Shown: positions 27,077-35,563 of the stretch, one piece after another
Position numbering within the stretch: position 1 is the stretch's first letter
Layout: each line of letters starts with the position of its first letter
Source: Hyphomicrobiales bacterium
Lineage (GTDB): Bacteria > Pseudomonadota > Alphaproteobacteria > Rhizobiales > Rhizobiaceae
Assembly (NCBI GenBank): GCA_900489925.1
Contig: UEHQ01000026.1
Span: 96,515-160,514, forward strand
DNA: 64,000 bases
Direction: 5' to 3'
The notes under the pieces: generated by a model
Told to the model about the DNA's origin: nothing
Seen by the model: the letters and a program-made list of their open reading frames with translations, nothing else
The model's database searches: none
Made by a program: the position numbers and the translations under genes

Positions 27077-27568
27077 AGCCACACTCCTTCCCGCTCCGGC
27101 GTAGCGTGCAGCCGCCCCACGCCCTCGCCGCGGTCACGCACACCGAGGGATGCTAGCCAAATGAACTAGCCTAAATTGCCGTTTCTGCTCCAATAGGTGC
27201 CGTTCAGGCAATTGAATGGGAAATAGCAATCGATTTATTCTGCATCGTTGCTACGCAGAATTTGCCGATAGATCTTGTTGACGCTTTCTACTGGGCTTCG
27301 ACACTCCCACCGTCGGATCAAACCAGAACGTGCCAGCCGTAGAAACGCCGCCTGCCCTCTCCGTAACTTACAGGATGCTACGGTAAAATCTCATTCCTGC
27401 TGCGTAGTGTAGCTGAACTATGTCCGGGAGAATCAGAAGAGCGCGGTCCGGCGTTCACAGGAGGAATTGCGTGTTCATCACTATGCGCCTGCGGGTCTCG
27501 CGCAGAAGCAACGCCAGCAGCATACATTGACCGGCGAATGAGGCCGTTACTACAGAAAGGAAAATCCG
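27077..27568. other. Intergenic region with a weak operator element
   Basis: No gene supported in these ~490 bp. It holds TACGGTA (27379-27385) with a poor second half-site and GTAGTGTAG at the position where elements A and B have GTATCTTAC (27404-27412), so it is a possible degenerate member of the same family ahead of the HlyD pair. A 7-bp inverted repeat (ATTCTGC/GCAGAAT) lies near 27238-27262. Confidence 0.4.
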
Positions 27569-28027
27569 ATGGCGCAAGATCTCCATCCGGCCGCTATTGA
27601 GCACTTGCCAATCTTCATCACACCGCCCGGCCAGACCGACTACCTCTTCGTCGGCGTCGTTGTCTTCCTGGTCCTGATCATCCTGATCGTCGGCAATCTC
27701 TACTTTCAGCTTCACGCCGTCCCCGAGCGTATGGCACATCGCACCAGCAAGGTGCAGATGGAAATCGTGGCTGTCTTGGCGTTGATTTCGCTTTTCACGC
27801 ACAACCATCTGTTCTGGATTGCCGGTCTGCTGCTTGCCTTCGTGCATATCCCCGACTTTTCGACGCCGCTCTATTCGATTGCGCAATCGCTTGGAAAGCT
27901 GTCCGGCCGCACGGTTGAAACAACTGACGACCCGGCGCTCGTTCGCGACCAGCCTCCTAAACACGCAGATGAGCATGCGCAGGCCGAAGAGCCAGTGAAA
28001 AGCGAGACGCAGGGCGAAGGAGTCTGA
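27569..28027 (+). CDS. Small inner-membrane protein paired with an HlyD-type adaptor
   Basis: 152 residues with a hydrophobic helix at about 25-46 (YLFVGVVVFLVLIILIVGNLYFQL) and further helices at about 66-95 (MEIVAVLALISLF, HLFWIAGLLLAFVHI), followed by a charged C-terminal tail. RBS AAAGGA is 8 nt before the ATG. It ends 2 nt before the HlyD-type gene, so the two are translationally linked. The pair recalls E. coli yiaW/yiaV (small membrane protein plus HlyD-like protein), although I see no clear DUF3302 match. Role unknown; probably an accessory subunit of the adaptor. Confidence 0.65.
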   Translation: MAQDLHPAAIEHLPIFITPPGQTDYLFVGVVVFLVLIILIVGNLYFQLHAVPERMAHRTSKVQMEIVAVLALISLFTHNHLFWIAGLLLAFVHIPDFSTPLYSIAQSLGKLSGRTVETTDDPALVRDQPPKHADEHAQAEEPVKSETQGEGV

Positions 28028-28029
28028 CA

Positions 28030-29256
28030 ATGTTTGAATTGATGCTTTGCTCGCTTCTCACGATCTTCCCGGACTACCTCTACAGGCGTTACGCTCAGGG
28101 AAAGCGCATTGGCTACGAGATCAACCTCTACACCATGTGGTACGAGCTGCGCTGGGGCATATCGGCGTGTCTCATGCTGACCATTTCGCTGATCACGTTG
28201 ATCTTCTACTTCCATCCATCGACGAAAAACGTGACCGCCGTGTTTCGCACGGTAACGATTTTGCCGGAAACGGTCGGGCGCGTCGACGAGGTGTATGTCG
28301 GCCTCAATCAGAAAGTTGAAGCCGGCGCGCCGCTTTTCCGACTGGATGACTCGCAGCAGCGAGCAGCGCTTGAGACGGCGCGCCGGAAAATCGCCGAACT
28401 GGAGGCCCAAGCCAAGGTCGCACAGACCGAATTGGTGACAGCTGACGGCCAGATCCAGGAAGCCCAAGGTTCGCTTCAGGTTGCCGTGGACGAGTATGAG
28501 ATGAAGGCCCAGCTCCTGACCAAGGATGCCGTCGCCCGTCGCGAGGTCGAGCGCCTCGCCAACACGATCGAAAGCCGCAAGGGAACGCTCAGCGCCGCAA
28601 TCGCCAAAAAAGATACCCTCCAGACCCAAATCACCGATCTTCTGCCGTCACAGAAAGCGAGCGCGGAAGCGGCGCTTGCGCAGGCACAGGTAGAGTTGGA
28701 CAAGACACTGGTGCGGGCCGGCGTCGCCGGTACGGTTCAACAATTCACCCTGCGGCCCGGCGATGTCGTGAACACCATGATCAGGCCCGCGGGCATTCTC
28801 GTGCCGGCGGCAGCGGGCAAAGGCACGCTGATCGCAGGCTTCGGGCAGATTGAAGCTCAGGTGATGAAGCGAGGAATGATCGCCGAGGCCACCTGCATCG
28901 GAAAGCCGTTCACGATCATTCCGCTTGTTGTCACCGAGGTGCAGGACGTCATCGCGGCCGGCCAATTGCGGCCGACCGATCAGCTTGTCGATGTCCAGCA
29001 ACTCGCACAGCCGGGGACGCTCACCGTCTTCCTGCAGCCGCTGTTCGAGGGCGGGCTGGATGACATTCCACCCGGCAGCAGCTGCATCGCCAACGCCTAC
29101 ACGAACAACCACGACGCACTTGCCGACAAGAATATCGGGTCAGTGAAATGGGTGTTCCTGCACGTGGTGGACACCGTCGGCCTCGTGCACGCGATGATCC
29201 TGCGCATGCAAGCGATGCTGCTCCCGGTACAGACGCTGGTCTTCGCCGGGCACTGA
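28030..29256 (+). CDS. HlyD/EmrA-type membrane-fusion (periplasmic adaptor) protein
   Basis: 408 residues: an N-terminal cytoplasmic/TM part (WGISACLMLTISLITLIFYF at about 44-63), a biotinyl-lipoyl half-motif (VTILPETVGRVDEVYVGLNQKVEAGAPLFRLD), and a long alpha-hairpin coiled coil (~110-235). The second lipoyl half (LVRAGVAGTVQQFTLRPGDVV) and a beta-barrel domain follow. Such adaptors bridge an inner-membrane pump to an outer-membrane channel, but no ABC, MFS or TolC-like gene is adjacent. The N-terminal MFELMLCSLLTIFPDYLYRRYAQGKRIGYE segment is an extra membrane helix not seen in standard HlyD. RBS AAGGAG lies 8 nt from the ATG. Confidence 0.85.
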   Translation: MFELMLCSLLTIFPDYLYRRYAQGKRIGYEINLYTMWYELRWGISACLMLTISLITLIFYFHPSTKNVTAVFRTVTILPETVGRVDEVYVGLNQKVEAGAPLFRLDDSQQRAALETARRKIAELEAQAKVAQTELVTADGQIQEAQGSLQVAVDEYEMKAQLLTKDAVARREVERLANTIESRKGTLSAAIAKKDTLQTQITDLLPSQKASAEAALAQAQVELDKTLVRAGVAGTVQQFTLRPGDVVNTMIRPAGILVPAAAGKGTLIAGFGQIEAQVMKRGMIAEATCIGKPFTIIPLVVTEVQDVIAAGQLRPTDQLVDVQQLAQPGTLTVFLQPLFEGGLDDIPPGSSCIANAYTNNHDALADKNIGSVKWVFLHVVDTVGLVHAMILRMQAMLLPVQTLVFAGH

Positions 29257-29580
29257 ACCACGGCTGGTTACAGAGGCTTGTTGCGAGACACTCATGGATC
29301 CGAATGCTCACAGCGCTCGGATCCATGAGCATTTAGGTGACCGGCATTGCGTTACCGCCTACTCCGACCACTGCCGACTGACACATCGTTGTGTGCCCTG
29401 CAGATAGCGTTAACGTCGACCGGGTAGCCCAGTAAAGGAGATCGTGCCGAGTGCCAGACACCCGCATGGCAGGAGTTCTGGGTAAAGACGTTCTGAGGCA
29501 TTGGATCGCTGGACAAGAATACCATGCGCTAGAACCTAGCGCCGGTCTAAATTGCGTCTCCGGCCCTAGCCAAGACCTTT
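29257..29580. other. Intergenic stretch after the HlyD gene
   Basis: About 325 bp between convergent genes, with no supported ORF. The notable item is the perfect inverted repeat at 29291-29329, listed separately. Confidence 0.5.
29291..29329. repeat. Perfect 13-bp inverted repeat, 13-nt loop
   Basis: CTCATGGATCCGA (29291-29303) and TCGGATCCATGAG (29317-29329) are exact reverse complements. A stem this perfect between convergent genes is probably a transcription terminator. The T-tract is poor (CATTTAGG), so a protein-binding palindrome is the alternative. Confidence 0.65.
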
Positions 29581-31239
29581 CTAACGCGAAATGCTGCCGA
29601 CGGGCTCGAAATCAGCCCCGGCTTTCGTCAGTCCCCGCTCCAGCATGGAGACCAGTTCAGGCTGCAGACCTGTCGCGTCCATTGTTTTCCTGAACACTGG
29701 TCCGCTAACGCCGCCGTCGTTCAGGCTCGCCTTGGCCTGGTCCGAGCCGAGTTCGCCAAGCGATGCCGCCCGCAGCACGCTCGTCAAAGGGCTGCTGCCA
29801 TTTATCTGCTCCGTCCAGAGCAGCGCTTCCGAGTATCGGGCGTTGCGAAAGGCTTCCAGGGCCATGACCACCAAGGCGCAACGGGGCACGACGGGTGTGT
29901 CCTTGCTGGCCTCGATCGCCATCGATACTCCCGCTCCTCTGTACCCCTCCGCGTAAAGGACGCCTCCCAACGCCGCTGCGGCGTCCGGATTGTTCGGGTT
30001 GAGCGCAATCGCCTTATTCCCAGCCTCGATGGCAGCGTCTGGTCTTCTGCTTGCCGCCTGCGCCGCCATCAATCCCAACTGCGCGCGGTCAGATAGCGGG
30101 GCGGTGGCGACAGCCTTTTTGGCGAGATCGAGAGCGCGGTCTACGGTTTCGGGAGCCGTCGTTCGTCCCTGAGGAGCGACAAGAACGCGTGCCAGAACGC
30201 CATTGGCATCGGAATCTTCGGGTCTCCACCGCAGCGTTTGCTGCAGGCAGTCCTTTGCTGCGTCCAGATCCCCCCTGACGTCGAGCGCATATTCGGCCCT
30301 TATCACACATCCGTTCCCGAGAGAGGAGTTATCCGCCTGCATCTCCATCCCATTGATCACGCCGCGGTTGGCTGCAAGCCGCTTCGCCAGCCCTTTGACG
30401 ATCTCATCCCGAACCCGCGCCGGGTCTTTTCCCGTCGTGTCAACGCGTTCGAGACCGGACATCAGCAACCTGCCGGATGAGTTCTCGACAAGCTGCCACC
30501 AGACACTGCGATCATCACCATCGCCGTAGTACTTGAGCTGGACATCATAGCGTCGATCGGAACCGTTGGCGCGCGCGGACGCATAGGCTGGCTGCGCGAC
30601 CTTCAGCGTCTGGAATTGCGTCAGGGCAATCAGCAGTCCATCGCGCATCTGGCTCGCCTCTCCCGCCTGTTCGGGGCTGGCCGCCTCGACCGATACGTAG
30701 ACAGTCGGCTTTTCGGAAAACGTTGCCCTGGCGAGGTAGGCGTACGCCGCAACGGCAACAACCATGACGACGGAGGAGCAAAAGAGGGTAACCCGTCTTG
30801 CTTGCCAACGGCGGGGGGCAAGCGCTGGCTGCTGGATCGCGACGCTTCGCGGAGCGTCGTCGCAGCCGGGCTTCTGCGTAACGGCCTTACGCGTGAAGCG
30901 AACGATGTATTTTCCCTTGGTGATGCCGATCCAGACGTCGTGTTCATGGCCAAAAGCCAGGTAATAGGCTTCCAGCGAAGACCGAAGACGGCTCATCTCG
31001 ATGCGGACGATTGGATCTGTGCCCGGATCAAAGCTGATTGGCCGCCCCAGGACGTCGATCGCAATGGAGTAGGACTTGACATCTTCGCCTTCAAGACGCC
31101 GCTCGACCAGATATGAAAGTATTGATTTTTGGCGGTCAGGAACCTTGAACCGTTGGTCGGCGAGAAGCTGCTCAAGCACCTCGCGTGCCTGTCCGCAGTC
31201 CAAATCGTACTCAACTCTGCCATGAATTTCGGCACTCAT
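29581..31239 (-). CDS. Membrane-anchored winged-helix-like/TM/TPR protein, paralogue of the 8936 gene
   Basis: 552 residues from ATG 31239 (GGGG 6 nt upstream). The N-terminal module (ILSYLVERRLEGEDVKSYSI, VLGRPISFDPGTDPIVRIE, RLRSSLEAYYLAFG, WIGITKGKYIVRF) matches the 8936 product element by element, followed by one TM helix (VTLFCSSVVMVVAVAAYAYLA) and a C-terminal TPR-like array. The usual (V/I)PKGxYVP ending of the winged helix is TKGKYIVRF here. The open frame continues to a GTG at 31371, directly after the stop of the upstream small gene, so a longer form is possible. It is co-transcribed with the small helical protein and is the second candidate one-component membrane regulator in the region. 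Confidence 0.72.
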   Translation of the reverse strand: MSAEIHGRVEYDLDCGQAREVLEQLLADQRFKVPDRQKSILSYLVERRLEGEDVKSYSIAIDVLGRPISFDPGTDPIVRIEMSRLRSSLEAYYLAFGHEHDVWIGITKGKYIVRFTRKAVTQKPGCDDAPRSVAIQQPALAPRRWQARRVTLFCSSVVMVVAVAAYAYLARATFSEKPTVYVSVEAASPEQAGEASQMRDGLLIALTQFQTLKVAQPAYASARANGSDRRYDVQLKYYGDGDDRSVWWQLVENSSGRLLMSGLERVDTTGKDPARVRDEIVKGLAKRLAANRGVINGMEMQADNSSLGNGCVIRAEYALDVRGDLDAAKDCLQQTLRWRPEDSDANGVLARVLVAPQGRTTAPETVDRALDLAKKAVATAPLSDRAQLGLMAAQAASRRPDAAIEAGNKAIALNPNNPDAAAALGGVLYAEGYRGAGVSMAIEASKDTPVVPRCALVVMALEAFRNARYSEALLWTEQINGSSPLTSVLRAASLGELGSDQAKASLNDGGVSGPVFRKTMDATGLQPELVSMLERGLTKAGADFEPVGSISR

Positions 31240-31371
31240 GGTCGACCCCGGTGCGTTGTTCCAAGCTGAAATCTGCGCTGGAACTTTATCGACCGGATGA
31301 CACCCGGTTGCAAACGAATTCTCTAATGAAATCCTGAAGGGATCAGTCAACAGTCGGTGAGCAGAAATCAC

Positions 31372-31674
31372 CTATCGCGCACTCTGGTCGTCAATAACAA
31401 ACCGCAGCACGTCGGTTTCGATCTCGGCGCATAGGGCCTCGTACTCCTCGATCAGCGGGCAACTGGCTCTGTCACCGGTTCTCTGAAAGCGCTCGAGCGC
31501 GATATTTGCTTCTTCGTAAGCCTCAAAAAGTTCATTGAGATGCGTCGATCCGGCTGCAATGACCTGAAGACGCGCACGGATGGAAGGCAGCTTGAGCAGG
31601 AGCCGCAATAGCCCCCGCTGCGCTTCCCTTGATCCATTCTTTGCGAAGCCACGGACACCGCCCATCGGATCCAC
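31372..31674 (-). CDS. Small helical hypothetical protein (paralogue of the 26029 gene)
   Basis: 100 residues, two long helices (LLKLPSIRARLQVIAAG, LNELFEAYEEANIALERF) and a final IEEYEALCAEIETDVLRFV; same plan as the 26029 product. GTG start at 31674 with GGAGG about 4 nt upstream; ATG 31665 is an alternative. It directly precedes the winged-helix/TPR gene on the same strand and has operator element F 48-67 nt upstream. This suggests it is co-regulated with, and may act alongside, that regulator. No signal peptide or TM. Confidence 0.65.
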   Translation of the reverse strand: MDPMGGVRGFAKNGSREAQRGLLRLLLKLPSIRARLQVIAAGSTHLNELFEAYEEANIALERFQRTGDRASCPLIEEYEALCAEIETDVLRFVIDDQSAR

Positions 31675-31721
31675 CCCGCCTCCGACTAAAGGTGCAAACG
31701 ATAATGCGTGAAATAGTCCCT

Positions 31722-31741
31722 CGGGGAAGTACGTTACTGTA
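31722..31741 (-). promoter_or_regulatory. Putative operator F (TACAGTA-N3-TAC) upstream of the small gene/TPR unit
   Basis: On the minus strand TACAGTA (31741-31735), ACG, then TACTTC (31731 on), half-sites 10 bp apart. The core GTAACGTACTTC is shared exactly with element D at 31882 on the other strand, so this divergent region carries two facing copies. Confidence 0.5.
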
Positions 31742-31881
31742 ACATTCGATTGGCTCCAGCCCCTGTATGCTCCGAATTTTCACACCTAGTCATCGTCGAT
31801 TGCGCGTGTGCCTCGACCGGCAAGCCCGCTTTTCGGTTTCCCAAACCCAATCCTCTTTTTACGCTTCGTAACGCCGGCGTT

Positions 31882-31908
31882 TACCGTAACGTACTTCGCA
31901 ATATTCCC
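31882..31908 (+). promoter_or_regulatory. Putative operator D (TACCGTA-N3-TAC) upstream of the alkyl-sulfatase gene
   Basis: TACCGTA (31882-31888), ACG, TACTTCGCAATATTCC. Half-sites 10 bp apart as in A, B, C and F. It resembles element C at 37241 (GTA-A-C/A-GTACTT-CGCAA). It lies about 55-80 bp before the ATG at 31964; no conventional -10 is placed as in A and B. Confidence 0.5.
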
Positions 31909-31963
31909 CCCGCGCCTAAGCTCCGCTCCGACGTAAGCTGAAACCTGAACATTGGAGCACGTG

Positions 31964-34012
31964 ATGACCTCGTCAGACGGCAATGGCATCAGCAGATCGG
32001 ACTTCCTTCGTGGCATGGCATCGGCAGGTTTGGCCGTTACCCTTGTCGGGCAATCGACCCAGGCAAATGCACAGGATGCGCCACCCGTCTCACCGACGGG
32101 AAGTGTCGCAAAACCCGCATCCAAGGCGACCCTTGAATACAATGCGCTCTACCGCAACGGTCTTCCATTCGACGATGTCCAGGACTTCAAGGACTCCCAT
32201 CGTGGCCTGCTGGCGGCGCTGCCGGATCCGGCTATCATCAAGAACGCCGAAGGCGTGCCCGTCTGGGATCTCAGCGTTTACGGGTTCCTGGGCACATCCG
32301 AGACCGACGACGCGCCCGACACGGTAAACCCGAGCCTCTGGCGCATGGCAAAGCTGAACATGATCCACGGCCTCTTCGAAGTGGTCGACGGCATCTATCA
32401 GGCTCGTGGCTACGACCTGTCCGTCATGAGCATCATCCGGACCGATACGGGCTACATCGTCATCGATCCGCTGGTCAGCTCCGAAACGGCGCGCGCCGTG
32501 TGGAAGGAACTCGTCATCCCGAAGCTCGGCGACAAGCCGATCGTCGCCGTGATCTACACCCATAGTCACGTCGACCACTACGGCGGGGTACGTGGCCTCG
32601 TCAATCAGGCAGACATCGACGCCGGCAAGGTCAAGATCGTCGCTCCCGAAGACTTCACCAAGGCGGCGGTCGGCGAAAACATCATTGCCGGCAACGCGAT
32701 GAGCCGCCGCGCCAGCTACATGTACGGCAATCTCCTGCCACGCGGGCCGCAAGGTCAGGTCGACGGTGGTCTTGGCAAGACGACCTCGACCGGCGAGATC
32801 GGCCTGGCACTGCCGACCGACTGGGCAACTGAAACGGGACAGAAGATCACCATCGACGGTGTCGAGCTGCAGGTGCTCATGGCACCGGAGTCCGAAGCGC
32901 CTTCGGAGTTCATGTTCTACATCCCGAAGTACAAGGCCTTCTGCGCAGCAGAGGACGCCTGCCACACGCTGCACAATCTCTATACGCTGCGTGGCGCGAA
33001 GGTTCGCGATGGCCTGCTCTGGTCGAAATACTTGCAGCAGTCGATCGACATGTTCGGTGGTGAGACGGAAGTCCTTTTCACCTCTCATCACTGGCCAACA
33101 TGGGGCAATGATCGAGTTAACGCGCATCTTAAGAGCCAGCGCGACATGTTCCGCTTCATCCATGACCAGGTCATGCGGATGGCCAATAGCGGCATGACAC
33201 CGAAGGAGATCGGCGAAGTCATCAGACTGCCGCAGGCTCTGGCGACGACATGGGCATGCAGAAGCTATTACGGCACGGTCTACCATGACGCCGTAGCGCA
33301 ATATAACCTTCGTCTCGGCTTCTTCGACGGCGTGCCTGCGACCCTTCACCAGCTTCCGCCGACCGAGGCCGGCAAGCGCTACGTCGACTTCATGGGCGGT
33401 GCCGACAATGTGCTCCGGCAGGCCAAGACGTCGTTTGATCAAGGCGATTACCGCTGGGTTGCGGAAGTCGTGAACCATGTGGTCTTTGCCGACGCAAACA
33501 ACGTCGCCGCCAAGCAGCTTCTGGCGGACACATACGAGCAGTTGGGCTACCAGGCCGAGTCCGGACCCTGGCGCAACTTCTACCTGACAGGCGCTCGGGA
33601 GCTGCGCGAAGGCGTGACCCAGCTTCCGGTTCCGAACACCGCGAGCCCGGATACGATCCGCGCGATGCCCATTGACATGTTCTTTGATTTCCTCGGCGTC
33701 CGCCTGAACGGCGACCGGGCGGTCGGCAAGACGATCGAAATCAACATGGAACTGACCGACACGAAGGAAAAGTACGTCGTCGGTGTCGAGAATTCCGCCA
33801 TCCACTATTCCAAGGACAAGAGCGCACCGAGCGCAGACGTTTCAATCGTAACAACGCGCGAGGCGTTGAACGACGTGATGCTCGGCACCTCCACCATGGA
33901 AAAGCAGGTGGTGGAAGGGAAAGCCAAATTGACAGGCGATCCCAAGAAGCTGTCGGAGTTTGTCGGGCTGCTCGACAACTTCGAATTCTGGTTCAACATC
34001 GTTACGGCTTGA
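31964..34012 (+). CDS. Alkyl-sulfatase-like metallo-beta-lactamase-fold hydrolase (SdsA/BDS1 type)
   Basis: 682 residues in the order of linear alkyl sulfatases: N-terminal signal-like segment, metallo-beta-lactamase domain with THSHVDHYGGVRGL (zinc ligands about H200, H202, D204, H205) and the LFTSHHWPTWG segment, a helical dimerisation domain (WVAEVVNHVVFADANNVAAKQLLADTYEQLG), and a C-terminal SCP2-like domain. Predicted to cleave alkyl sulfate esters with inversion, outside the cytoplasm. The leader reads SRSDFLRGMASAGLAVTLVG, shaped like a Tat signal but with only one Arg. Start ATG 31964 has GGAG at 6 nt. First gene of a nine-gene, same-strand envelope cluster. Confidence 0.87.
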   Translation: MTSSDGNGISRSDFLRGMASAGLAVTLVGQSTQANAQDAPPVSPTGSVAKPASKATLEYNALYRNGLPFDDVQDFKDSHRGLLAALPDPAIIKNAEGVPVWDLSVYGFLGTSETDDAPDTVNPSLWRMAKLNMIHGLFEVVDGIYQARGYDLSVMSIIRTDTGYIVIDPLVSSETARAVWKELVIPKLGDKPIVAVIYTHSHVDHYGGVRGLVNQADIDAGKVKIVAPEDFTKAAVGENIIAGNAMSRRASYMYGNLLPRGPQGQVDGGLGKTTSTGEIGLALPTDWATETGQKITIDGVELQVLMAPESEAPSEFMFYIPKYKAFCAAEDACHTLHNLYTLRGAKVRDGLLWSKYLQQSIDMFGGETEVLFTSHHWPTWGNDRVNAHLKSQRDMFRFIHDQVMRMANSGMTPKEIGEVIRLPQALATTWACRSYYGTVYHDAVAQYNLRLGFFDGVPATLHQLPPTEAGKRYVDFMGGADNVLRQAKTSFDQGDYRWVAEVVNHVVFADANNVAAKQLLADTYEQLGYQAESGPWRNFYLTGARELREGVTQLPVPNTASPDTIRAMPIDMFFDFLGVRLNGDRAVGKTIEINMELTDTKEKYVVGVENSAIHYSKDKSAPSADVSIVTTREALNDVMLGTSTMEKQVVEGKAKLTGDPKKLSEFVGLLDNFEFWFNIVTA

Positions 34013-34032
34013 GCCAGAGGGAGGTCCGACCA

Positions 34033-34575
34033 ATGTGCACCATATGCTCATTGACGATCGAGTTTGCCGTGGAACATCCGCTGTCGCTTGCCGTGGCAGT
34101 GGCGACACGACAGGCGATCGACACGGGCCTCCTGCCCGAAAGCAATACCTCCCAGGACGACATGGCACGATCGCGTCACGACGCGGTCGTGCTCCTGACC
34201 ACCATGCAGCAGCGGCTGGAGCAAGTCTTGTCGACGTCGCGGCTGATGGCGCTGCCGAACTTTTATGTCCTCATGATCGAGAGCAGGACCTGGGGATACT
34301 TCCAGCCGACCCTCGGTGGTTTTGACGTCAAAGCAAACCCGTCGGCCCCACGGTTGGAACCTGATGAGAGCGGCATCCGCGACAACGTTGTCGTCATGTC
34401 GCAGGCTGGCGCAGCCGAGATCATAACGGGACGGCTGCCCTTTGGATCAGCGATGACGGAAGGGCTAGCGATTGTGGACGCGCCGGGTTCTGCCGAGAGC
34501 GTAATTCGCTCGGCCTTCATCGCATCCTACCCCGTCGGAACCTTCAGTACCCTCGTCTGCACGGAAGTCGCATGA
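34033..34575 (+). CDS. Hypothetical protein with N-terminal CxxC
   Basis: 180 residues starting MCTICSLTIEF; the CTIC pair could bind a metal or be redox active. The rest is soluble, with a helix rich in Gln/Arg (HDAVVLLTTMQQRLEQVL) and mixed beta segments (IRDNVVVMSQAGAAEIITG). GGGAGG lies 8 nt before the ATG, 20 nt after the alkyl-sulfatase stop, so co-translated with it. I do not recognise the family. The tight coupling suggests a maturation or companion role for the sulfatase (inference). Confidence 0.6.
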   Translation: MCTICSLTIEFAVEHPLSLAVAVATRQAIDTGLLPESNTSQDDMARSRHDAVVLLTTMQQRLEQVLSTSRLMALPNFYVLMIESRTWGYFQPTLGGFDVKANPSAPRLEPDESGIRDNVVVMSQAGAAEIITGRLPFGSAMTEGLAIVDAPGSAESVIRSAFIASYPVGTFSTLVCTEVA

Positions 34576-34751
34576 TGCGGCGAGGAAAGGCAGTCTCCGG
34601 TCCGTTGCGCAGTAGCGGCCATGCAACACTTGGATGTAATCATCGTCAAATGCGCGCACGCATCGCACGCATCACTTTCCTTCTTTGACGAACACAGGCA
34701 GCCTCTTTCCGACTCCAAATTCATCCATGACGTAGCGTGCGAGGGAAATTG

Positions 34752-35540
34752 ATGCGCAGTGGAATCGGGTACGTCGCCGGCACGTTGATAGCACTTGCCA
34801 TTTCTTCTTCTGCGTATGCAGCCGATCTTCTGCCGGCATCAGCCCCTCAACCCGTGCCGCAGGCCGCTAGTGGCTGGTCGTTTTCCTTCTCGCCGTATTT
34901 CTGGGCCGCTGGTCTGGACGGCAAATCGCAGGTTTTTGGTCTGCCCACCGTCGATGTGAACCAGACGTTTGGCGACATCCTGTCCGATTTGGACTTCGCA
35001 TTCATGGCAGCCGGCGATGCCCGCTATGACCGCTACAGCGTCTTTACCGACATGAGCTATGTGAAGGTGACGACTGACGCGGCGACACCTCGCGGCGTTA
35101 TCGCCGATGAGGTCAACCTCAAGTCCGTGACCTTCACGGCCATGGTTGGTGGCGCTTATACGCTCTATGAAGACCAGCAGACACGGTTCGACGTGCTTGG
35201 CGGCGCGCGCTTCTGGCATGCCGAAACGCGGATCGGTCTTAGCGGCGGGCTTATCGGAGATGTCTCGCGGTCGGACGACGCAAACTGGGTCGACGGCCTT
35301 GTCGGTTTCAAGGGAAGCCATTCGTTCACCGATCAGTTCTTCGTCACGGGATGGGGCATGATTGGCGCCGGCGGAGCCGATCTCGACTGGGATGTGCTGG
35401 CCGCGGTCGGCTACCAGTTCAACGACACGGTTTCGGCCGTCGCCGGCTATCGTGCGCAAGGTGTCAACTACAGTAACGACGGGTTCACCTACGACATGAT
35501 CCAGCACGGCCCGATCCTCGGAGTGCACATTCGATTCTGA
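34752..35540 (+). CDS. Outer-membrane beta-barrel protein (putative)
   Basis: 262 residues with a signal peptide (IALAISSSAYA|AD) and then strand-like alternation: SFSFSPYFWAAGLDGKSQVF, FTAMVGGAYTLYEDQQTRFDVLGGARFWHAE, GYRAQGVNY. It ends in VHIRF, a C-terminal aromatic barrel signal. Resembles the small 8-10-stranded OmpW/OmpA-like barrels of unknown function common in rhizobia. ATG 34752 follows AGGG. It is followed within 25 bp by another barrel-type gene. Confidence 0.7.
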   Translation: MRSGIGYVAGTLIALAISSSAYAADLLPASAPQPVPQAASGWSFSFSPYFWAAGLDGKSQVFGLPTVDVNQTFGDILSDLDFAFMAAGDARYDRYSVFTDMSYVKVTTDAATPRGVIADEVNLKSVTFTAMVGGAYTLYEDQQTRFDVLGGARFWHAETRIGLSGGLIGDVSRSDDANWVDGLVGFKGSHSFTDQFFVTGWGMIGAGGADLDWDVLAAVGYQFNDTVSAVAGYRAQGVNYSNDGFTYDMIQHGPILGVHIRF

Positions 35541-35563
35541 GACAAAGGCCGGAGCGCGAAAGA

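Noticed and set aside
31240..31371. N-terminal extension of the second TPR protein
   Set aside because: GTG at 31371 lacks a good RBS and the extension is not related to the paralogue; kept only as an alternative start.
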